Source: Hyphomicrobiales bacterium (lineage in GTDB: Bacteria > Pseudomonadota > Alphaproteobacteria > Rhizobiales > OSC116). Taken from it: a stretch of 9,553 nt of DNA. Below, piece by piece: positions 4,699 to 9,553 of the stretch. The position numbers were made by a program, and so were the translations under genes. Where the stretch lies: assembly GCA_013214985.1 (NCBI GenBank), contig JABSRY010000053.1, forward strand, positions 1-9,553. The letters run 5' to 3'. Position 1 is the stretch's first letter, and every line of letters begins with the position of its first letter. A model generated the notes under the pieces. It had not been told where the DNA came from, searched no databases, and was given only the letters and a program-made list of their open reading frames with translations.

Positions 4699-5115
4699 TC
4701 AGTATTGTATATCAGCAGCATCTTCCCATTTAAACTGATCTTCAATCGTAACGCCCGAAGTGAACATATCCGGGTTAAACGGGAGGATTTTATCTTTGTT
4801 TTTTAATCGATTTGGCCAGTCAGGGTTGGCCAAAGCCCCTGTACCAAGCGCAATTAAATCGGCGTGACCGTCCTCAAAAATACGGTTGGCCTCACCTGAA
4901 TGATCTAACCCTCCATTAGCGATAACGGGTAATCCTGTTATTTCTCGCGCAAATTTAGGTAAACTTTCTCCGTCTTTGGTCAAACATCCATGATTAAAAC
5001 CTTTCCCTTCGCTGGCAAAATGAATATAATCTGCGCCAGCATTCTTTAAAGAAGTAAAAATAATTTTCCCATCGTTGATGCCATTAGGCCAGGTAGGGGT
5101 TTGTCGAAGATACGT
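4699..5115 (-). pseudogene. Old Yellow Enzyme (NADH:flavin oxidoreductase) C-terminal fragment
   Basis: Old Yellow Enzymes are FMN-dependent ene-reductases of about 350 to 370 residues with a TIM-barrel fold. Here only the last 140 or so remain. TWPNGIND is followed by IIFTSLKNAGADYIHFASE, ITGLPVIANGGLDHSGEA (the phosphate-binding G-G-L region), FEDGHADLIALGTGALANPD (FMN phosphate-binding G-x-G-x-x-x-x-P) and the tail WEDAADIQY. The N-terminal barrel, with the substrate-binding residues, is gone. The frame continues upstream to a stop before 5139, but those residues do not match the family. The break abuts the end of the tnpR fragment, so the gene was probably cut when the Tn3-type transposon region was joined to it. 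Confidence 0.75.
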
Positions 5116-5139
5116 GTAAAATGTTATCACTCTGCCCAA

Positions 5140-5420
5140 CTATTCATTATTTTTTATTGATCTAATTTCTTTCACAATCTCCCCGACTCGGCCGCGACTG
5201 ATTTTGCCTTTAGATTTTTCGTGAATTTTACGAACACTAAGATTAGTTGTTTCCGCCAGTTCCTTTACATTTTTGACGACAGTAGGTGACAGTTTTGGGC
5301 GGCCCAATTTTTTACCTCGTACTTTTGCTGCTTGCATTCCAGCACTTACCCGTTCTGAGATAAGCGCGGATTCGAGCTCTGCCATTGCCCCAATGATCGT
5401 AAACATAGCCTTGCCCATAG
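5140..5420 (-). pseudogene. tnpR: Tn3-type serine resolvase (TnpR) C-terminal fragment
   Basis: Serine resolvases resolve transposon cointegrates at res. The remaining part reads TTMGKAMFTIIGAMAELESA, LISERVSAGMQAAKVRGKKL and GRPKLS: the end of the catalytic domain, the E helix and the G-K-x-L-G-R-P linker. A C-terminal helix-turn-helix (LAETTNLSVRKIHEKSKG) and RGRVGEIVKEI follow. The N-terminal 100 or so residues with the catalytic serine are missing because the IS3 element begins at 5421. The frame runs on into the IS to 5472, but those residues are IS-encoded. Orientation opposite to the tnpA fragment at 6675 fits a divergent Tn3-family arrangement. Confidence 0.85.
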
Positions 5421-5446
5421 TGGTCCTGTCCCGGTATTGTGCCGCT
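5421..5446 (+). repeat. IS3-family left inverted repeat
   Basis: It begins TGGTCCTGTCCCG and ends GTGCCGCT. Against the right end the three differences all fall in the short middle part. Confidence 0.88.
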
Positions 5447-5483
5447 TCTCTAACCGCATATACTGCGCACAAGGAGAATATGA

Positions 5484-5759
5484 ATGGGACACAAAGTTAC
5501 GTCAGAATTTAAACAAGAGGTTGTCCGTGTTGCACTGACTAGTGGATTAACGCGTAAACAAGTTGCATCAGACTTTAAGATTGCTTTTTCAACGCTGAGT
5601 CGTTGGATTAGGGAGGAACGTGATAACGTTATTGAATCAGAACCACGGGGTGATTTAATTCAAGAGAATGAGCGTTTGCGCAAAGAAAATCGTTTATTGC
5701 GTGAGGAAAGGGAGGTGTTAAAAAAGGCTACCCAGTTCTTCGCGAGGCAAAAATCATGA
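5484..5759 (+). CDS. IS3-family transposase OrfA
   Basis: OrfA supplies the DNA-binding and leucine-zipper part of the OrfAB transposase and regulates transposition. The 91-residue protein has an N-terminal helix-turn-helix (FKQEVVRVALTSGLTRKQVA, then FKIAFSTLSRWIREE). A leucine-zipper coiled coil follows (LIQENERLRKENRLLREERE), ending LKKATQFFARQKS, as in IS3-family members with the REEREVLKKA motif. ATG 5484 is preceded by AAGGAG (5471-5476) at 7 nt. Its stop overlaps the orfB ATG as ATGA. Nothing in it looks damaged. Confidence 0.92.
   Translation: MGHKVTSEFKQEVVRVALTSGLTRKQVASDFKIAFSTLSRWIREERDNVIESEPRGDLIQENERLRKENRLLREEREVLKKATQFFARQKS
5709..5726 (+). promoter_or_regulatory. Programmed -1 frameshift signal (A6G) with upstream SD-like stimulator
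   Basis: The heptamer A-AAA-AAG (5720-5726) lies in the orfA frame, read as TTA AAA AAG. AGGGAGG (5709-5715), a Shine-Dalgarno-like stimulator, lies 4 nt upstream. After a -1 slip the frame stays open through GGC TAC CCA into the orfB ATG at 5756. This is the classic way IS3 elements make the OrfAB transposase. Confidence 0.8.
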
Positions 5760-6636
5760 GGTTTAAGTTTATCGAAGAGCAGCTTGGCAAGCTACCCATT
5801 GAACGTTTGTGCCAAATCATGAATGTTAGCACCCGTGGCTATCGTGCTTACCGTGCACGGCCTATGAGCCAAAGCCAACGAACTGACATGGTTTTATTAG
5901 CCCATATACGTGACCAATTTGTGTTAAGCCGCAACAGTTACGGCAGGCCAAGAATGACCGAGGAATTGAAAGAGTTGGGTTTAGAAGTTGGACATCGTCG
6001 TGTTGGTCGTTTGATACCCAAAGACAGGGGCAGACCCTGCGTCAAAACAATATAACTGTGGTTAGAACCCGTAAACACAAGGCTACAACGGATAGCAACC
6101 ACAAGTTTAATATTGCACCTAACTTGCTAGAACAAAACTTTACCGCAGATAAACCCAATCAGAAATGGGTGGTGGATATCAGCTATATTTGGACACGTGA
6201 GGGCTGGCTTTATTTTGCTGCTGTGTTGGATTTACATTCACGCCGTGTGATTGGTTGGGCAGTTAGCAATCGCATGAAAAAAGATTTAGCGATACGTGCT
6301 TTAGATATGGCGGTTGCTTTACGCAAGCCACCCAAAGGCTGCATTCACCATTCTGATCGTGGCAGTCAATATTGCTCACATGATTATCAAAAGCGGTTGC
6401 GTGATGTCGGTTTTGAAATATCTATGTCTGGCAAAGGTAATTGTTTCGATAATGCAGCGATGGAGACATTCTTTAAGACCATCAAGGCTGAACTAATATG
6501 GAGACACACATGGCAAACTAGACGTCAGGCAGAAATTGCTATATTTGAATATATCAATGGATTTTACAATCCTAGGAGAAAGCATTCTGCATTAGGTTGG
6601 AAAAGCCCATTGGCTTTTGAAAGAATGGCTGCTTAA
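5756..6636 (+). pseudogene. IS3-family transposase OrfB, frameshifted by a 23-bp insertion
   Basis: OrfB carries the DDE integrase catalytic core. The first part (5756 to about 6015) has the HTH_21-like region: YGRPRMTEELKELGLEVGHR and VGRL. The second part (from 6039) has KWVVDISYIWTREGWLYFA (first Asp), VLDLHSRRVIGW, CIHHSDRGSQYCS (second Asp), GNCFDNAAMETFFKTIKAEL (Glu) and the NPRRKHSALGWKSPLAFE ending. Removing bases 6016-6038 restores one frame, giving the expected GRLMRQNNITVVRTRKHK. With the insertion, the first frame stops at 6053-6055. Catalytic residues are otherwise intact, so the damage looks recent. Confidence 0.88.
6016..6038 (+). repeat. 23-bp hairpin-forming insertion in orfB
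   Basis: The extra bases contain CAGGG-GCAGA-CCCTG (6025-6039, the last base belonging to or shared with orfB), a 5-bp stem with a 5-nt loop, preceded by AAAGA. The exact left boundary may shift by a base or two. It resembles short REP-like palindromes in style, but I cannot assign it to a known family. Confidence 0.6.
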
Positions 6637-6647
6637 ATGAGAATCGG

Positions 6648-6673
6648 AGCGGCACGAAAGCGGGACAGGACCA
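6648..6673 (-). repeat. IS3-family right inverted repeat
   Basis: On the minus strand it begins TGGTCCTGTCCCG and ends GTGCCGCT, mirroring 5421-5446. The orfB stop lies 11 bp inside it, typical for the family. Confidence 0.88.
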
Positions 6674-6674
6674 A

Positions 6675-6782
6675 CTTAAAAAACAGGGAAGAGTTATACC
6701 ATATGACTTATTACAGCATGTATCACCACTTGGATGGGAACACATTATCTTGACAGGTCAATATTTTTGGAAAAATCCTTAG
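6675..6782 (+). pseudogene. tnpA: Tn3-family transposase (TnpA) C-terminal fragment
   Basis: Directly after the IS end the plus strand reads LKKQGRVIPYDLLQHVSPLG, WEHIILTGQYFWKNP, stop. The D-L-L-x-H-x-S-P-L-G-W-E-H-I-x-L-T-G-x-Y-x-W signature is the extreme C-terminus of Tn3-family transposases, which are about 950 to 1000 residues long. Only the last 35 remain. The stop codon overlaps the 38-bp terminal repeat, as usual for this family. The missing 5' part and the missing 5' part of tnpR are on the two sides of the same IS3 element, so one deletion can explain both losses. Confidence 0.85.
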
Positions 6783-6815
6783 GGTGTCATTTCACACTCT
6801 CCCGCCAACTACCCC
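6778..6815 (-). repeat. Tn3-family 38-bp terminal inverted repeat
   Basis: Read on the minus strand from 6815, it begins GGGGTAGTTGGCGGGAG and ends CACCCTAAG, exactly 38 bp. GGGG at the outer end and CTAAG at the inner end are the Tn3-family hallmarks, and the GGGGT-GTT-GCGGGA pattern resembles the Tn5393-type subgroup as I recall it. I found no matching left end in the window. Confidence 0.8.
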
Positions 6816-6836
6816 TCTATGCATAAATGGACCTAA

Positions 6837-6932
6837 CTTGGGGGCAAGGTCAGGCACAATATTAGCCCAATGCGTTATGAAAAATTAATGGCTTAAGAGA
6901 CTGGTCGTGTCCACTTTTATCAGACAAGTCCA
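6837..6932 (+). mobile_element. Probable 3' end of another IS3-type element
   Basis: After a TAA, the plus strand reads LGGKVRHNISPMRYEKLMA and a stop at 6894-6896, resembling the end of IS3-family OrfB proteins (I-S-P-x-x-Y-E-K). It is followed by what looks like an IS3-type terminal repeat: on the minus strand TGGACTTGTCTGATAAAAG, then TGGACAC, from 6932 inward. The Tn3-type repeat ends 22 bp upstream, so the Tn3 transposon may have inserted into this element. Assignment is by pattern only. Confidence 0.4.
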
Positions 6933-7985
6933 TTATTTTAATACAAGCGAGACAAAGGCAACGCCGATAATTCCACCCAAATATCGTAGGGCACCGGTAA
7001 TGCCCGCAGTCCTACCCCTTGAGGCAAGTATAGAAATTTCCATTACCTTCGTTTGAGAAATTGAGAATACAATTCCAGCCGTGATCCCAACACCAATGCA
7101 AGTTATTACGATGTAAAGAATAGATTGGTGAAATAGCGAGAATAATAATACTAAAAAAATAAGAAGTAAAAAACTAGTGAACAATAATTTGGTGTTACTA
7201 TTCGCCCTAGTAAATTTAGCAACATAAAATGCTGATCCTGCCATACAAAATGCCATCGTAGAAGTAACGGCTCCAATAATTGTTGCCTTACCAGCGTACA
7301 TTTGCTCTAGAATAGGTGGGATAAATGAGAGAAGTCCGTATATAATCGCGCTCGTCGTTATAAGCATTAGAATACTGAATTTACGATTTCTCAGGGACAT
7401 TTCCTTATTTTGCGGCAATTCTTCATATTTCTGTTTTTTTTTATTTGCGGCAAAAATAAGAACGAGCATTGATAGAATAAAAAAAGGGGCGTTAATGTAT
7501 AAAATCGAAGCCCACCCAAGTGTAGTCGTTAAAATCCCACCCAAAAAAGGCCCAGCAGCTACGGACACGCCAACCACGGCGCTAATCATACTCATAGTTC
7601 TGTTATTGCTGTGATTGCCAACAGAGGCATTTGAATAAATATATGCGGTTAAATTGGGCACTAAAATACTTCCACCAATCGCAGCACCTATGCGGGACGC
7701 CACCACGACTTCGATACTTTGCGATCCAAAAACTAACGTGGAAGAAATGATAATGATCACGTGGCCAACAATACTTGCATTTTTATGACCTAAATAATCT
7801 CCCAAAATTCCAGCTGGTATTAGGAAAATTAAATTGATCAACAAATATGCCGCAACCAAATACATTAACAGATATGGCACGCTCACACCTAAATCTAAAC
7901 TGATAGTGGGGATTGCTGCGACTATCATATTTGAATTCAGCGTTATGAGCGCCAACGGTGCAATTAGCACTTCATTTAGTTTCAT
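6933..7985 (-). CDS. MFS transporter, drug:H+ antiporter-like (possibly C-terminally shortened)
   Basis: This is a polytopic inner-membrane carrier of the major facilitator superfamily, 350 residues, somewhat shorter than the usual 400 or more. Hydrophobic segments run throughout, with a hydrophilic central loop (about 181-202, NKKKQKYEELPQNKEMS) separating the two halves. Motif A is GILGDYLGHKNA (59-70). VVASRIGAAIGGSILVPNL (94-112) fits the motif B region. GPFLGGILTTTLGW (145-158) is the antiporter motif C. These suggest export of a small molecule by proton antiport. ATG 7985 is preceded by AGGTG overlapping the stop of the ATP-grasp gene; the gap is 10 bp, so the three genes form one operon. 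The stop codon directly abuts the IS3-type end at 6932, so the C-terminus may have been trimmed by that insertion. The substrate is unknown; a product or toxic compound handled by the phosphotransferase is the natural guess. Confidence 0.85.
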   Translation of the reverse strand: MKLNEVLIAPLALITLNSNMIVAAIPTISLDLGVSVPYLLMYLVAAYLLINLIFLIPAGILGDYLGHKNASIVGHVIIIISSTLVFGSQSIEVVVASRIGAAIGGSILVPNLTAYIYSNASVGNHSNNRTMSMISAVVGVSVAAGPFLGGILTTTLGWASILYINAPFFILSMLVLIFAANKKKQKYEELPQNKEMSLRNRKFSILMLITTSAIIYGLLSFIPPILEQMYAGKATIIGAVTSTMAFCMAGSAFYVAKFTRANSNTKLLFTSFLLLIFLVLLFSLFHQSILYIVITCIGVGITAGIVFSISQTKVMEISILASRGRTAGITGALRYLGGIIGVAFVSLVLK

Positions 7986-7995
7986 TTAATTGCAC

Positions 7996-8805
7996 CTATG
8001 TTGTTATCGGACGACATTGCAGCAAGTACACTTTGTTTTCTGAAATGCACCACTCAATATCAAGGTCTGGACCGAATAAAGTCTGGCAGTTTTGAGAAAG
8101 TGTATAAAGTTCAGTTAGCTGAGCGTTTGAAAGTGATAGCTCCGAAACTCGAGATCCGGTTACTTCTTGTTCTTCAACACCGTTTTCGTTTAATTTGAGT
8201 ATAATATCCTTTACGCCTACTCGTTTTTCAAGAATCCTTCCATCAAGATCTATCCTAAAATAGTCTGGTATGACTTGTCCAGATACAACAATCTCTCCTA
8301 GGCCCCAGGAAGATTCAATAACGTATTCTCTAGCTTTTGACGTAGGGTTTTTCGTGAAAATTACCCCACTTGAATCGGCGCTCACTAAGCTTTGAATAAC
8401 AATCGCCATTTCAACACTGGAATCAGAAATCCCAATTTTATTCCTATAGCCTTTAGCAGCATCACTATTAACTGAGTCACTTACCTCACGAATACTTTCT
8501 ATCAATTTATCATAAGAGTTTATATTCAATATACTCAAATGTTGCCCTGCAAAACTGCTATTGTGACCATCTTCGCCTATCGCAGATGATCGAACAGCAA
8601 CAGAGCCGCCAAACTTCTTCGAAAATGCATTCTTCAAACTTTTCCATGCACTTTCATTATCGGAAATAAGCTCCGCAACAAACAGGTGTGATAGAGCTAA
8701 ACCATCTGGAACGCGTAACCCAGCTTGAAGGGATAGCGACAAGTTTTTGGCTTTTCCGCCAAAAACACTCTCATCATTAGCGTCACATAAATTACTTAAA
8801 GTCAT
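7996..8805 (-). CDS. Stand-alone ATP-grasp subunit (PPDK/PEP-synthase N-terminal domain)
   Basis: The domain is the ATP-binding part of pyruvate phosphate dikinase, PEP synthase and rifampicin phosphotransferase. It transfers phosphate from ATP to a histidine on a swivelling domain. All landmarks are present: VFGGKAKNLSLSLQAGLRVP (residues 14-33), VAVRSSAIGEDGHNSSFAGQ (69-88), MAIVIQSLVSADSSGVIFTK (133-152), VIESSWGLGEIVVSGQVIPD (162-181) and the closing DLDIEWCISENKVYLLQCRP with ITT (248-269). The protein ends exactly where the domain ends, so it is a separate subunit rather than a truncated enzyme. ATG 8805 overlaps the stop of the upstream gene as ATGA, implying coupled translation and probably a 1:1 complex. 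Phenylphosphate synthase is a known enzyme with this kind of split; the acceptor here is unknown. Confidence 0.88.
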   Translation of the reverse strand: MTLSNLCDANDESVFGGKAKNLSLSLQAGLRVPDGLALSHLFVAELISDNESAWKSLKNAFSKKFGGSVAVRSSAIGEDGHNSSFAGQHLSILNINSYDKLIESIREVSDSVNSDAAKGYRNKIGISDSSVEMAIVIQSLVSADSSGVIFTKNPTSKAREYVIESSWGLGEIVVSGQVIPDYFRIDLDGRILEKRVGVKDIILKLNENGVEEQEVTGSRVSELSLSNAQLTELYTLSQNCQTLFGPDLDIEWCISENKVYLLQCRPITT

Positions 8806-9551
8806 TTGATAATCATAACTGTTCCGTTATCCCCATTTACTACTATTTTATCGCCATCTTTAATCAATCTAGTAGCTTCACGGGTGCCAACAACAGCAGG
8901 CATTCCAAATTCTCGAGCAACAATTGCGGCATGCGAAAGCTGTCCACCACGATCGGTAACGATAGCACCCAATAAGGGCAATATTACGTTATAAGAAGCT
9001 GTTGTGCTTCGAGCTACAAGTATGTCTCCCTGACAAATTCTCGAGAAGTCATCAACAGAATTGATTACTCGAGCGACACCTTCATAAACGCCGGAATTAA
9101 CGGGCTGTCCTTGAATTTTAGCTAATTGATTGCTTTCGTCGGAGTGTTCATCGTCTTCATCATTTTCATATATTTCGTTCATAATAACACTTAATGCCCT
9201 TAAGGGTAGAAAAGCATCACTTGTTGGGATATCATCAATTGAAGGCACATCATAGTGCGAGGCGTCGCCAATGGTCAAAGGTGCGTCTTCTAATGAGTGG
9301 GTATCACAAAATTCTTGCCTGCGCTCAATCTCAGTAATGTCAACTTTTTCTGCATCCCCTGTATCAAGAAGCATCACCATTTCTTCAACGGAAGCGTATA
9401 AAAGTGTTTCGCGAGATTTTAACAAGCCCCGCTGTGCCAGTCGACTTCCCGCTTCTAATATAGCTCTTCGAGCCAGTCCGTTTGCAAATACATCGGTATA
9501 CAAGCCCCGTTCATCTCGCAGACGGTTCATTGTTCGTGCATCTTCAAGCAA
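8802..9551 (-). CDS. Phosphohistidine swivelling-domain protein of the PEP-utilising family (5' end outside window)
   Basis: This is the partner of the ATP-grasp subunit; the frame is still open at the window edge, so the TTG at 9551 is not the start. The visible 249 residues begin with a helical region (RTMNRLRDERGLYTDVFANG to SRLAQRGLLKSRETLLYASV), similar to the linker preceding the mobile domain in rifampicin phosphotransferase and PEP-synthase-like proteins. DAPLTI (89-94) and an acidic insert (YENDEDDEHSDES, 128-140) follow. The mobile domain then starts at GQPVNSGVYEGVARVI. It contains ILVARSTTASYNVILPLLGA and TDRGGQLSHAAIVAREFGMP; His207 in LSHAAI is the predicted phosphorylated residue. 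The protein ends with KIVVNGDNGTVMIIK, so there is no C-terminal PEP-binding barrel. It therefore cannot be a complete PEP synthase or PPDK and more likely phosphorylates a small organic acceptor. Confidence 0.86.
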   Translation of the reverse strand: MLEDARTMNRLRDERGLYTDVFANGLARRAILEAGSRLAQRGLLKSRETLLYASVEEMVMLLDTGDAEKVDITEIERRQEFCDTHSLEDAPLTIGDASHYDVPSIDDIPTSDAFLPLRALSVIMNEIYENDEDDEHSDESNQLAKIQGQPVNSGVYEGVARVINSVDDFSRICQGDILVARSTTASYNVILPLLGAIVTDRGGQLSHAAIVAREFGMPAVVGTREATRLIKDGDKIVVNGDNGTVMIIK

Positions 9552-9553
9552 TG

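Larger units (their letters stand above)
5421..6673 (+). mobile_element. Complete IS3-family insertion sequence (1253 bp)
   Basis: Both ends are visible. The left repeat TGGTCCTGTCCCG continues at 5421-5446; the right repeat at 6648-6673 is its inverted copy, 23 of 26 positions matching. Inside are orfA and an interrupted orfB with an A6G frameshift site. No direct target repeat flanks it (TAG on the left, ACT on the right). It lies between a 5'-truncated tnpR and a 5'-truncated tnpA. Together these point to a deletion next to the element, or recombination between copies, rather than a simple insertion. The orfB frameshift makes it probably non-autonomous now. Confidence 0.9.

Noticed and set aside
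4615..4806. 63-codon plus-strand frame
   Set aside because: It runs through a 26-bp palindrome and antisense to the Old Yellow Enzyme fragment.
5116..5139. N-terminus MGRVITFY for the Old Yellow Enzyme fragment
   Set aside because: These residues do not match the family; they arise from junction sequence between the fragment and tnpR.
5421..5472. N-terminus MCAVYAVREAAQYRD for the resolvase
   Set aside because: This stretch is the end of the IS3 element read in the opposite direction. The real resolvase N-terminus is missing.
5273..5512. 79-codon plus-strand frame ending in the IS
   Set aside because: It is antisense to tnpR and crosses the IS boundary.
6314..6496. 60-codon frame inside orfB
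   Set aside because: It is a shadow of the catalytic region of orfB, which carries all DDE residues in the other frame.
5418..6676. Target-site duplication of the IS3 element
   Set aside because: The flanking triplets are TAG on the left and ACT on the right, which is not a direct repeat.
7998..8198. 66-codon plus-strand frame
   Set aside because: It is antisense to the conserved ATP-grasp gene.
8806..8994. 62-codon plus-strand frame
   Set aside because: It is antisense to the conserved swivelling domain containing the catalytic histidine.
7996..9553. Annotation as PEP synthase or pyruvate phosphate dikinase
   Set aside because: The ATP-grasp and phosphohistidine domains are on separate proteins, and the latter ends right after the mobile domain with no PEP-binding barrel.

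Overview
This window looks like part of a plasmid, or a plasmid-derived region, of an alphaproteobacterium. The main evidence is a full-length RepC initiator, a family found almost only on alphaproteobacterial replicons. It lies next to the end of a TraG/VirD4-type conjugation coupling gene and a ParDE toxin-antitoxin block. The DNA is AT-rich by eye. I cannot name the genus.

Layout. (1) 2-946: 3' part of a coupling-protein gene, cut by the window edge. (2) 947-1604: the repC leader. It contains a tandem duplication (about 257 bp period), and each copy carries its own antisense-RNA gene on the minus strand: a strong TTGACA-17-TATGAT/TATAAA promoter, about 58 nt of transcript and a hairpin-plus-U terminator. 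This is the counter-transcribed RNA (ctRNA) known to control repC in repABC plasmids, but in two copies. (3) 1605-2822: repC, probably containing the origin. No repA or repB lies beside it. (4) 2879-4181: a parD antitoxin with a parE cut down to about 24 codons, a remnant of an IS6-type element, then an intact parDE pair. (5) 4182-6932: layered mobile-element debris. It holds an IS256-type 5' remnant with a perfect 37-bp palindrome, two hairpin-forming palindromes, the C-terminal part of an Old Yellow Enzyme gene, and a Tn3-family transposon remnant (3' part of tnpR, 3' part of tnpA, 38-bp terminal repeat). The Tn3 remnant is split by a complete 1253-bp IS3-family element whose orfB is broken by a 23-bp hairpin insertion. 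An apparent end of another IS3-type element follows. (6) 6933-9553, minus strand: a tight operon. It encodes a phosphohistidine swivelling-domain protein (5' end beyond the window), then a separate ATP-grasp (PPDK/PEP-synthase N-terminal) protein overlapping it by ATGA, then an MFS exporter-like protein 10 bp further on.

How the parts work together. The left third is replication, copy control, stability and transfer functions. The middle is a graveyard of transposable elements whose nesting records successive insertions and an IS-associated deletion. The right third is probably a cargo module. It is a split dikinase-type phosphotransferase with the domain organisation of phenylphosphate synthase or rifampicin phosphotransferase, but without a PEP-binding barrel, coupled to a drug:proton-antiporter-like transporter. 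Its substrate cannot be read from the sequence. The two most interesting points are the duplicated antisense-RNA control region and the split phosphotransferase/transporter operon.
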